Below are positions 34,302 through 41,761 of a stretch of DNA of 64,000 nt, one piece after another. The notes beneath the pieces were generated by a model, which was not told the origin of the DNA, did no database searches, and was given only the letters and a program-made list of their open reading frames with translations. Every line of letters starts with the position of its first letter. Position 1 is the first letter of the stretch. Made by a program: the position numbers and the translations under genes. This DNA is from Actinophytocola sp036555685 (lineage in GTDB: Bacteria; Actinomycetota; Actinomycetes; Mycobacteriales; Pseudonocardiaceae). The stretch lies in contig NZ_DATBKY010000306.1 of NCBI RefSeq assembly GCF_036555685.1, forward strand, positions 1-64,000, given 5' to 3'.

Positions 34302-35527
34302 CGGACGCCCGCGTCGAGGACCTGCTGCGCGACCTCGCGCCGCAGGTCCTCGGCGCCCTGATGCGCCGCTACGACGACTTCGCCGCCGCCGAGGACGCCG
34401 TCCAGGAGGCGCTGATCGCCGCGGCCGAGCAGTGGCCCGAGCAGGGGCTGCCCGGCTACCCGCGTGGGTGGCTCATCCAGGTCGCCTCCCGGCGGATGAC
34501 CGACCACCTGCGCAAAGAGCAGGCCCGGCGCCGCCGCGAGGACCTGGTCGCGGCACAGCCGGCGCCGGACGCGGTCGCGCCGGACACCGACGACTCGCTG
34601 ACCGTACTGTTCATGTGCTGCCACCCCGCGCTCAAGCCGGCGGCGGCGATCGCGCTGACGCTGCGCGCCGTCGGCGGCCTGTCCACCGCCGAGATCGCCT
34701 CCGCGTTCCTCATCCCAGAGGCCACGATGGCGCAGCGGATCAGCCGCGCGAAGCAGAAGATCAAGTCGTCCGGTCTGCCGTTCCGGCTGCCGACCGACGC
34801 CGAGCGGCCGGAGCGGCTGCGGCTCGTTCTGCACGTGCTGTACCTGATTTTCAACGAGGGCTATACGGCGACGGCCGGGCCGGCGCTCGCGCGCGTCGAG
34901 CTGTCGGCGGAGGCGATCCGGCTCACGCGAGCGGCGCACCGGCTGCTGCCACACGAGAGCGAGGTCGCCGGGCTGCTCGCGCTGATGCTGCTGATCGACG
35001 CGCGGCGCCCGGCGCGCACGCATGCGGACGGCACCCTCGTGCCGCTCGCCGAGCAGGACCGATCGCGGTGGGACGCGGACACGATCGCCGAGGGCATCGC
35101 GCTGATCACCGAGACGCTGCCGGCCGGACCGACCGGTCCGTACCAGGTGCAGGCGGCGATCAACGCGGTGCACGACGAGGCGAAAGACGCCGCGGACACG
35201 GACTGGCCGCAGATCCTCGCGTTGTACGGGGTGCTCGAGCGGCTGTCGGACAACCCCATGGTGCGGCTGAACCACGCGATCGCCGCGGCGATGGTGCACG
35301 GGCCGGCGAACGGGCTGGCGATGCTGGAGCCGTTGGCGGACAAGCTATCCGGCCACCACCGGCTGCACGCCGTGCGCGCGCACCTGCTGGAGATGTCGGG
35401 CGACGAAACCGCGGCCGTCGCGGAGTACCGCGCGGCGTCGAACAAGGCGACGAGCCTCCCGGAACGCCACTACCTCATGGACCGCGCCGCACAGCTCCGC
35501 CGACAAGCCGGCCCCGACGTCCACTGA
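34298..35527 (+). CDS. ECF42-type RNA polymerase sigma factor (second module)
   Basis: A 409-residue ECF42 sigma factor with region 2 (YDDFAAAEDAVQEALIAAAEQW), region 4 (LSTAEIASAFLIPEATMAQRISRAKQKIK) and the C-terminal helical extension (LYLIFNEGYTATAG). It aligns along its length with the sigma factor at 29868, so the two modules are ancient duplicates. GTG 34298 overlaps the YCII stop by four bases. A 15-bp hairpin overlaps the end of the gene. Confidence 0.93.
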   Translation: MTDARVEDLLRDLAPQVLGALMRRYDDFAAAEDAVQEALIAAAEQWPEQGLPGYPRGWLIQVASRRMTDHLRKEQARRRREDLVAAQPAPDAVAPDTDDSLTVLFMCCHPALKPAAAIALTLRAVGGLSTAEIASAFLIPEATMAQRISRAKQKIKSSGLPFRLPTDAERPERLRLVLHVLYLIFNEGYTATAGPALARVELSAEAIRLTRAAHRLLPHESEVAGLLALMLLIDARRPARTHADGTLVPLAEQDRSRWDADTIAEGIALITETLPAGPTGPYQVQAAINAVHDEAKDAADTDWPQILALYGVLERLSDNPMVRLNHAIAAAMVHGPANGLAMLEPLADKLSGHHRLHAVRAHLLEMSGDETAAVAEYRAASNKATSLPERHYLMDRAAQLRRQAGPDVH

Positions 35528-35542
35528 GGACATCGGGGCCGG
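35508..35542. terminator. Hairpin at the end of the second sigma factor gene
   Basis: Arms CCGGCCCCGACGTCC (35508-35522) and GGACATCGGGGCCGG (35528-35542) pair with one mismatch around a five-base loop holding the TGA stop. It lies between convergent genes and probably acts on both. Confidence 0.7.
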
Positions 35543-35555
35543 ATGAGAAGAACGG

Positions 35556-36413
35556 TCAGGACTTGCGACCCACCACGGCCGCGCTGCACTGCTCGACCTG
35601 GCTCAGCGGCCGAAGGCGCGGGCCGTCCGGCCACCACAGGTCAGAAAGCTCGAGGTCACCCTCCTTGCCCGGGCCGGGCGCGATGATCTCCAGGCCGGGA
35701 AGGAAGGCCAGGATCTCCTCCTTCGTACGGAACTTCCCCGAACCCATCGGGCTGTGCAGGAAAACGTCCTCCATCCGGCGGGCGAGCTTGCTGTGCTCCG
35801 GCGTCTGCGGGTCGAGGAAATGCGAAATCGCCACAAAACTGCCCGACGGCAGCGCGTCGATGTATTCCTGCATCAGTTCCGCGCCGTTGTCCGCGGTGTA
35901 GTGGTGCAGCGTGCCGACCTGCAGCAGCGCGATCGGCTTCGTGAAGTCCAGGTGCTTCTGCACGATCGGATGCGCCAGCACCTCCTGCGGCTTGAAAATG
36001 TCCGCCGACGCGAAATGCGTGAAGTCGTTCTCCGTGAGGAGAGCTTCCCCGTGCGCGATCACCACCGGGTCGTTGTCGATGTACACGACCCGCGCCTCGG
36101 GATCGATCCGCTGCGCGATCTGGTGGGTGTTCTCCGCGGTCGGCAGGCCGGAACCGCAGTCGAGGAACTGGCGGACCGCGCCCTGGTCGGCGAGGAACCG
36201 CACCGCGCGGGTCAGGAAGTTGCGGTTCGACCACGCGAGGTCGCGCGCCTCCGGAGCCGTGGCACGGACCTTCTGGAACACCTGCCGGTCGATCTCGTAG
36301 TTGTCCTTGCCACCGAGGAATGCGTCATATACCCGGGCGATACTCGCTCTCGTCGGATCGACTCCGACGGGCACCGAACTCGGCGCGTCGTACTTGGCCG
36401 CGGTCCCAGACAT
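35556..36413 (-). CDS. SAM-dependent methyltransferase (DUF574 / Methyltransf_19 family)
   Basis: A 285-residue methyltransferase of the large actinomycete DUF574 family. The N-terminal marker is DPTRASIARVYDAFLGGKDNYEIDR; SAM motif I is FLDCGSGLPTAENTH near residue 95, followed by ARVVYIDNDPVV. ATG 36413 has GAGGTAGC upstream. Streptomycetes carry many paralogues, whose substrates are mostly unknown. It converges on the second ECF42 gene. Confidence 0.92.
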   Translation of the reverse strand: MSGTAAKYDAPSSVPVGVDPTRASIARVYDAFLGGKDNYEIDRQVFQKVRATAPEARDLAWSNRNFLTRAVRFLADQGAVRQFLDCGSGLPTAENTHQIAQRIDPEARVVYIDNDPVVIAHGEALLTENDFTHFASADIFKPQEVLAHPIVQKHLDFTKPIALLQVGTLHHYTADNGAELMQEYIDALPSGSFVAISHFLDPQTPEHSKLARRMEDVFLHSPMGSGKFRTKEEILAFLPGLEIIAPGPGKEGDLELSDLWWPDGPRLRPLSQVEQCSAAVVGRKS

Positions 36414-36616
36414 CGCTACCTCACTCTGCGGGCTCCAGAAGACCGAACCAGCGTATCGGCGGCCCGACTCACGGTAAACGCGGCACGGATCGTGGCGAAT
36501 GCCCGTGCAGATGCACATTCGCAGGTAGTAGCCCTCGCCGCCATGATCATGCAAGTTGCAGAAGTGCACCCGTTCGGCCTAACGTAGTGTCGCACGAACG
36601 GAGCGTGATGCTCCGA

Positions 36617-36625
36617 TGTGGACAA
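36617..36625 (-). promoter_or_regulatory. DnaA-box-like TTGTCCACA
   Basis: A perfect match to the actinomycete DnaA box (TGTGGACAA on the plus strand), directly after the stop codon of the small membrane-protein gene. A single box is of unclear meaning. Confidence 0.35.
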
Positions 36626-36841
36626 TCAACGTCGCAGGCTGCGTCCGGCGGCGAACACACACAGTGCCGCGATCACGCCGAGCGTCCCCGACAGCACGAG
36701 GGGCCATACCCTGGCCGTGCTCATCGACAGCATGAAGTTGAGCACGCAACCGGCGAAATAGAGCGCGGCGAGGGCGAACCAGCCGAGGGCGGGGTGGAGG
36801 AGCACGTTGCGCGCGGTGCGATGCGGGCGCTGACGAAGCAT
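36626..36841 (-). CDS. Small two-helix membrane protein of unknown function
   Basis: A 71-residue protein with a basic N-terminus (MLRQRPHRTARN), two hydrophobic segments (GWFALAALYFAGCVLNFML and VWPLVLSGTLGVIAALCVFAA) and a basic C-terminal end. GGAGG lies nine bases before ATG 36841. No family was recognised. The topology suggests a hairpin in the cytoplasmic membrane with both ends inside. Confidence 0.6.
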   Translation of the reverse strand: MLRQRPHRTARNVLLHPALGWFALAALYFAGCVLNFMLSMSTARVWPLVLSGTLGVIAALCVFAAGRSLRR

Positions 36842-36922
36842 CGGGCCGCACCTCCACGTGTGATATTCGATGAAATCGCAACACTCCGGCCATGAGTTAC
36901 CAAGCCGGCGATTTCGATCGGA

Positions 36923-37576
36923 TCACCTGGCGCGGGCGAGGAACACGACGTCAGGTTCGCCGCGTGACACCGGGACGGAGAGTGTCTCGACCGCGCCGAA
37001 ACGCGCAGCCAGGCGCGCTGCGAAGGCCGGGCTCGCACCCGCGCTCCAGACCGCCAGCACGCCACCGGGCGACAGCGTGCGAGCGACCATGCCGAGTCCG
37101 GAATTGTCATAGAGAGCGGCGTTCCCGTCAGTGACGGTCCAATCCGGACCATTGTCGATATCGAGGCAGATGCCGTCGAACAATTCACCCGACGAGGGAA
37201 GCCACGAGAGCAGGTCGGCCTCGACGCACCGCACCCGCGGATCGGCGAGCGCGTCGCCGTGCCACGACCGCAGCGGCCCGCGGTTCCAGTCGATCACGGC
37301 CCGCTCGCGCTCCACGACCACGACCTCGCCGACCCGCGGATGGTCGAGCGCCGTGCGGAGCGAGAACCCGACGCCCAGCCCGCCGACGAGCAACCGGCCG
37401 CCGGCCGGCATCCGGTCGGCCACCGCGTCGACCATGAGTCGTTCGGACGCGCCGCCGCGCGTGTCCATCAGGAACACGCCGTTCGCGATGATCTCGAAGT
37501 CCGCGCCGGCCCGGCGCAGCACCAGCTCGCCGCATACACCGGTGAGCCGGTCGAGGACCTCGGACCCTTCGTTCAC
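36923..37576 (-). CDS. Spermidine synthase-like methyltransferase-fold protein
   Basis: A 217-residue Rossmann-fold protein resembling the spermidine synthase/SAM methyltransferase group. It has a beta-strand N-terminal part (ADFEIIANGVFLMDTRGGASERLMV), a nucleotide-binding motif LLVGGLGVGFSLRTAL near residue 63, VVVVERERAVIDWNR, and GICLDIDNGPDWT in place of the catalytic DxD region. The N-terminal tetramerisation domain of true spermidine synthases is short, so the substrate is uncertain. It is divergent from the DUF1918 gene, 40 bp apart. Confidence 0.82.
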   Translation of the reverse strand: MNEGSEVLDRLTGVCGELVLRRAGADFEIIANGVFLMDTRGGASERLMVDAVADRMPAGGRLLVGGLGVGFSLRTALDHPRVGEVVVVERERAVIDWNRGPLRSWHGDALADPRVRCVEADLLSWLPSSGELFDGICLDIDNGPDWTVTDGNAALYDNSGLGMVARTLSPGGVLAVWSAGASPAFAARLAARFGAVETLSVPVSRGEPDVVFLARAR

Positions 37577-37616
37577 CGGTCCACCCTAGTTACCCTGAAC
37601 GGGCGGAGGTGGTCAC

Positions 37617-37799
37617 ATGGAAGCGGCAGTAGGCGACCGGCTGCACGTCCACGGTCGCAACGTTGGCAACCCGGACCAGCTGGCCGAGATCGTCGAGGTG
37701 CGCGGGGACGAAGGCGGGCCGCCTTACCTGGTGCGCTATCCCGACGGCCACGAGGGACTCGTGTTCCCGGGCCCGGACTGCGTGATCGAGCACGGCTGA
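37617..37799 (+). CDS. DUF1918 protein
   Basis: A 60-residue protein matching DUF1918: an SH3-like beta barrel with VGDRLHVHGRNVG at the start and PYLVRYPDGHEGLVFPGPD at the end. Such proteins are small, cytosolic and of unknown function. A strong hairpin follows 9 bp after the stop. Confidence 0.9.
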   Translation: MEAAVGDRLHVHGRNVGNPDQLAEIVEVRGDEGGPPYLVRYPDGHEGLVFPGPDCVIEHG

Positions 37800-37808
37800 G
37801 AAGACGCC

Positions 37809-37843
37809 GACGCCTTCCCGGCCTGCGGTGCCGGGAAGGCGTC
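37809..37843. terminator. Bidirectional hairpin between DUF1918 and ssgA-like genes
   Basis: Thirteen-base perfect arms GACGCCTTCCCGG (37809-37821) and CCGGGAAGGCGTC (37831-37843) with a nine-base loop, placed between convergent genes. There is no U-tract on either side. Confidence 0.8.
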
Positions 37844-37859
37844 GTGGCCGCGCGCCCGG

Positions 37860-38258
37860 TCAGACCCGGATGAGCTCGTCGATCAGGCCGTCGACGTCGA
37901 AGTGGTCGGACTCCGCGCCGATGGCCACGATCTGCTCGGTGGCGGCGAGGAACGAGCGGACACCCGCGTGGTCCAGCTCGAGCTCGGCGTAGCCCTCGGG
38001 CGACTCGATCTCGACGACGAGCATCGTCAGCTCGCCCTCGTACTCGGGACGCAGGCGGACGTCGCCCACCCCCGCCGGCCCGCGTAGGCCTTCGACCAGC
38101 AGGTCACGCGAGAACGCCCATTCGACCCAGCGGTCCCGCTCGGTCTGGAACGCGGCGATGACGGTGAACGGCTGATCGGCACGGTAGGACCAGCGCGAGC
38201 GAACCGGGGTGCCGTCATGCAGCGCCACGAGCTCCGCGTGGATGGCTTCGGTCGACAT
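37860..38258 (-). CDS. SsgA-like sporulation/cell-division regulator
   Basis: A 132-residue SsgA-like protein (SALP). Family residues include VRSRWSYRADQPFTV near the N-terminus, WVEWAFSRDLLVEGL in the middle and a C-terminal helix AELELDHAGVRSFLAATEQIV. SALPs are restricted to morphologically complex actinomycetes, where SsgB recruits FtsZ to sporulation septa. Which SALP subgroup this is cannot be fixed from sequence alone. It is 151 bp from mdh on the same strand. Confidence 0.93.
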   Translation of the reverse strand: MSTEAIHAELVALHDGTPVRSRWSYRADQPFTVIAAFQTERDRWVEWAFSRDLLVEGLRGPAGVGDVRLRPEYEGELTMLVVEIESPEGYAELELDHAGVRSFLAATEQIVAIGAESDHFDVDGLIDELIRV

Positions 38259-38409
38259 TGTCTGGCCCTCCTCCTCGAGCCGGTCCGCCGTTGGGCGCGG
38301 GCCGGTCGAGGATGAGATCGACCTGGCGGCCAGGTCATGATGCCGAAGCCGAAATATTCACGCTATTCGGTGCGAACGGATACCCACAGCTAACGTCCGA
38401 CCTGGGGAT

Positions 38410-39393
38410 CTAGATAAGCCCGAGCCCCTGGACGGCGTCCCGCTCCTCCGCGAGCTCGGCGACCGAGGCGTCGATCTTCGAGCGGGAGAAGTCGTCGATC
38501 TCCAGACCCTGGATGATCTCCCACCGCCCTCCGGCGCAGCGCACCGGGAACGAGGAGATCAGGCCCTCCGGCACCCCGTAGGAGCCGTCGGACACCACGG
38601 CCATCGAGGTCCAGTCGGTGCCGTTCACCCAGTCGTAGACGTGGTCGATCGCGGCGTTCGCGGCTGACGCGGCCGACGACGCGCCGCGCGCCTCGATGAT
38701 CGCGGCACCGCGCTTGGCGACGGTCGGGATGAACGTGTTCTTCAGCCACTCGTCATCGTTCACGGCGGCGGCCGCGGTCCGGCCGTTCACCTCCGCGTGG
38801 AACAGGTCGGGGTACTGCGTCGCGGAGTGGTTGCCCCAGATCGTCATCTTCGAGATGTCGCCGACCGCGACACCGAGCTTCCCGGCGAGCTGCGACAGCG
38901 CGCGGTTGTGGTCGAGACGGGTCATCGCGGTGAAGCGGTCGGCCGGCACGTCGGGCGCGTGCGCCTTCGCGATGAGCGCGTTCGTGTTGGCCGGGTTGCC
39001 GACCACGAGGACGCGGACGTCGTCGGCGGCGCCGGCGTTGATCGCCTCACCCTGCGGCTTGAAGATGCCGCCGTTGGCCTCGAGCAGGTCACCGCGCTCC
39101 ATGCCCTTGGTCCGCGGCCGGGCGCCGACCAGCAGCGCGACGTTCACGCCGTCGAACGCGTGCTTCGGGTCGTCGGTGATGTCGATGCCGGCGAGCAGGG
39201 GGAAGGCGCAGTCGTCGAGCTCCATGGCGGTGCCCTCGGCGGCCTTGAGCGCCGGCGGGATCTCCAGCAGCGACAGCCGCACGGGCGTGTCCGGCCCGAG
39301 AAGCTGGCCGGAGGCGATGCGGAACAGCAGTGCGTACCCGATCTGGCCGGCGGCACCGGTGACGGTGACCTTGACGGCAGCCTTGCTTGCCAC
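38410..39393 (-). CDS. mdh: Malate dehydrogenase
   Basis: A 327-residue NAD-dependent malate dehydrogenase of the TCA cycle. The Rossmann motif is VTVTGAAGQIGYALLFRIASG at the N-terminus. Active-site residues appear in ARPRTKGMERGDLL (Arg), MTRLDHNRALSQLA (Asp, Arg) and IWGNHSATQYPD (catalytic His). The type is the cytosolic/plant-like enzyme usual in actinobacteria. The start is GTG 39393. Confidence 0.97.
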   Translation of the reverse strand: MASKAAVKVTVTGAAGQIGYALLFRIASGQLLGPDTPVRLSLLEIPPALKAAEGTAMELDDCAFPLLAGIDITDDPKHAFDGVNVALLVGARPRTKGMERGDLLEANGGIFKPQGEAINAGAADDVRVLVVGNPANTNALIAKAHAPDVPADRFTAMTRLDHNRALSQLAGKLGVAVGDISKMTIWGNHSATQYPDLFHAEVNGRTAAAAVNDDEWLKNTFIPTVAKRGAAIIEARGASSAASAANAAIDHVYDWVNGTDWTSMAVVSDGSYGVPEGLISSFPVRCAGGRWEIIQGLEIDDFSRSKIDASVAELAEERDAVQGLGLI

Positions 39394-39501
39394 GGGGAAG
39401 ATCCTCCCGACGAAATGACGAAATCCGGTGGTGGGAGGCTAGCAACCGGGTGCCCGCGCACCACCGCTGGGAGCGCACCGTCACATGTGACGCCGGACCG
39501 G

Positions 39502-39798
39502 TCAGTGGTCCAGCGAGAAGCCCTCGATCGTCAGGGCGACCGCGAGCACGCAGACGCCGAGTCCCGCATAGGTCAGCACGTCGACGCCGCGGCCGCGGAT
39601 GGCGATCAGACCGGCCTGGTCGTCCCGCAGCAGCGCGCGCATGGCCGCCGCCATGATCAGCGCGGCACCGATCAGCACCGTGCCCTGCCGCCAGTGGTAG
39701 AGCAGGATCCGCACCAACCCGAGCGCTACAACCGCCAGCACCATGCCGAACGGCAGGTGGGTCAGGACCGGGTGGCGGCGGCGCTGGGGTGTGGTCAC
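39502..39798 (-). CDS. DUF3017 membrane protein
   Basis: A 98-residue protein with three hydrophobic segments (LPFGMVLAVVALGLVRILL, GTVLIGAALIMAAAM and VLTYAGLGVCVLAVALTI), matching DUF3017, which is habitually encoded after folD in actinobacteria. Its GTG start (39798-39796) and its ribosome binding site GGAG both lie inside the first copy of a 32-bp extragenic repeat. The function is unknown. Confidence 0.88.
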   Translation of the reverse strand: MTTPQRRRHPVLTHLPFGMVLAVVALGLVRILLYHWRQGTVLIGAALIMAAAMRALLRDDQAGLIAIRGRGVDVLTYAGLGVCVLAVALTIEGFSLDH

Positions 39799-39881
39799 TT
39801 CGACAGGCTCCGTTCAGTGCCGATGCTCACTTCGACAAGCTCCGTTCGGTGCCGATGCTCACTTCGACAAGCTCCGTTCGG
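39796..39881. repeat. Tandem 32-bp repeat (CACTTCGACAAGCTCCGTTC core), 2.7 copies
   Basis: Copies lie at 39796-39827, 39828-39859 and, truncated, 39860-39881. Copies 1 and 2 differ at two positions. The third copy encodes the last codons and stop of folD. The first provides the GTG start and GGAG of the DUF3017 gene. The core resembles an extragenic palindrome-type repeat (CTTCGACAAGCTC) that I recall from other high-GC bacterial genomes. Confidence 0.88.
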
Positions 39882-40713
39882 CGGCCAGGACCGTGTTCGT
39901 CAGCAGCATCGCGATCGTCATCGGTCCCACGCCGCCCGGCATCGGCGCGAGGTAGCCGGCCTTCTCGCGGACGGCCGGGTGCACGTCGCCGACGAGGCCC
40001 TGGTCGGTGCGGGTGATGCCGACGTCGAGAACCGCGGCGCCGGGCTTGATCATGTCGGCGGTGATCAGCGCGGGGTTGCCGGCCGCCGCGACGACGATGT
40101 CGGCCCGGCGGGTCTCGGCGGCCAGGTCCTTCGTGCCGGTGTGGCACAAGGTCACCGTCGCGTTCTCGCTGCGGCGCGTCAGCAGCAGGCCGAGCGGGCG
40201 GCCGACGGTCACGCCACGGCCGACGACCGTGACGTTCGCGCCGGCGATCGGCACGTCGTAGCGCTTGAGCAACTCGATGATGCCGACCGGCGTGCACGGC
40301 AGCGGACCGGTCTCGCCGAGCACGAGCTTGCCGAGGTTCATCGGATGCAGGCCGTCGGAGTCCTTGGCCGGGTCGACCCGCTCGAGCGCGGCGCCCGAGT
40401 CGAGCTGCCCGGGCAGCGGCAGCTGGATCAGGTAACCCGTACACGCGGGGTCGGCGTTGAGCTCGTCGATGACCTCGTGCAGCCGGGCCTGCGTGATGTC
40501 CGCGGGCAGGTCGCGGCGGATCGAGGTGATGCCGACCTTGGCGCAGGCGTTGTGCTTGCCGCGCACGTAGGAGTGCGAGCCCGGGTCGTCGCCGACGAGG
40601 ATCGTGCCGAGCCCGGGGACGACGCCCTTGCGCGCGAGCGCGGCGACCCGCTCGCGGAGGTCGTCGAAGATGGCGTCGCGAGTCGCCTTGCCGTCCAGGA
40701 TCGTTGCGGTCAC
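39859..40713 (-). CDS. folD: Bifunctional methylenetetrahydrofolate dehydrogenase / methenyltetrahydrofolate cyclohydrolase
   Basis: A 284-residue FolD that interconverts 5,10-methylene- and 10-formyl-tetrahydrofolate. The catalytic Lys lies in SYVRGKHNACAKVGI near residue 50. GYLIQLPLPGQLD and PCTPVGIIELL follow, and the NADP site is VVGRGVTVGRPLGLLL. GTG 40713 is preferred (GAGAGG nine bases upstream, family N-terminus VTATILDGKATRD); ATG 40722 is also possible. The final residues ERSLSK and the stop are encoded by an extragenic repeat that has replaced the native end. Confidence 0.95.
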   Translation of the reverse strand: MTATILDGKATRDAIFDDLRERVAALARKGVVPGLGTILVGDDPGSHSYVRGKHNACAKVGITSIRRDLPADITQARLHEVIDELNADPACTGYLIQLPLPGQLDSGAALERVDPAKDSDGLHPMNLGKLVLGETGPLPCTPVGIIELLKRYDVPIAGANVTVVGRGVTVGRPLGLLLTRRSENATVTLCHTGTKDLAAETRRADIVVAAAGNPALITADMIKPGAAVLDVGITRTDQGLVGDVHPAVREKAGYLAPMPGGVGPMTIAMLLTNTVLAAERSLSK

Positions 40714-40726
40714 GCCCTGCATCCTC

Positions 40727-41671
40727 TCACCGCCGTATCGCCGCGACGCCGACCGCCACCATCGTGATGGCCGTGCCGATCACGCTCGCCGCGGTGAGCC
40801 CGCCCCCGGTGGGCACGACGATGTCGAGCAGCACGGCGCCGGTGAGCTGGCCCGCGACCGAGGCGAGCCCGAGCAGGAGCACGCCGGTGAACCGGACGGC
40901 CGCGACCGCGGTCAGGATCGCGATCATGCCGAGCGGGCCGCCGACGTAGTACCAGAACTCGCCGGGCGGCGCCCCGGGCAGTCCGCGCACGAGCGCGTCG
41001 ACCAGCGCGGCGATGATCAGCGCCGCGGTGCCGACGGAGAAGTTGACCAGCGTGGGCACGACGATGTGGTCGGACTCGACCCGCACCAGCCCGTTGACCG
41101 CCGCCTGCCACGCCAGCCCCAGCCCGGCGATCGCGGGCAGCAGCGCCCACCACAGGCCGCCCGCCTCGATCGCGGCATGGTCGGACACCGCGATCACCAC
41201 GGCCACCACCGCTAGCGCCGCGCCGGCCGCACGCGGCAGCGTCACCGGCTGCGGGTCGGCGGGCCCGAGCCCGGCCCGGTCGACCGCGAGGCTCGCCACG
41301 ACCTGCCCGGCCACCACGGCGATCGTGAACACGGCGACCCCCAGCGTGGCGACCGTGATCCCCTGCGCGGTCACGAACAAGGCCCCGCACGCGCCGCCCA
41401 GGCACTGCCAGGGGCGCAGCCGGCCGCCGCGTACGCTGTTGCGGAGCCGGACCAGTCCGGCGCGAGCCGAGGGAGTCGCAGCCACGGACACGGCAAGCAG
41501 GACGGTGCCGATGCCGAAGGAGATGAGTGCGGCGAAGACGCCGTCGTGCATGACGTGCCCCAGCTGACCGTTGATACGGCCCTGAACGGCGAGCGCCACC
41601 CCGCCGACCGCGGCGACGGCGGCGCCTGCCACCCGTACGCGTGCGGGCGGATGGTGCGGTGAGGAGATCAC
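40727..41671 (-). CDS. DMT-superfamily transporter (YdcZ/DUF606 type, two fused units)
   Basis: A 314-residue integral membrane protein with about ten hydrophobic segments in two halves. Each half opens with the YdcZ pattern: AVQGRINGQLGHVM near residue 29 and AWQAAVNGLVRVESD near 185. YdcZ-type proteins are usually 150 residues and function as pairs, so this is a fused pair. Export or import of a small molecule is likely, but the substrate is unknown. Its end lies a few bases from the folD start, suggesting co-transcription. Confidence 0.87.
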   Translation of the reverse strand: MISSPHHPPARVRVAGAAVAAVGGVALAVQGRINGQLGHVMHDGVFAALISFGIGTVLLAVSVAATPSARAGLVRLRNSVRGGRLRPWQCLGGACGALFVTAQGITVATLGVAVFTIAVVAGQVVASLAVDRAGLGPADPQPVTLPRAAGAALAVVAVVIAVSDHAAIEAGGLWWALLPAIAGLGLAWQAAVNGLVRVESDHIVVPTLVNFSVGTAALIIAALVDALVRGLPGAPPGEFWYYVGGPLGMIAILTAVAAVRFTGVLLLGLASVAGQLTGAVLLDIVVPTGGGLTAASVIGTAITMVAVGVAAIRR

Positions 41672-41761
41672 GTGTGCACATCCTCACCTACGGCCTTGCG
41701 GCGAGGGTCACCGGCCAGGTAGAGAGCTTGCTGAGCCGCAGTCCGATGGACAAGGGAAGAT

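Noticed and set aside
39796..39881. CRISPR or phage attachment site
   Set aside because: The units are directly tandem without spacers, and there is no integrase or tRNA nearby.
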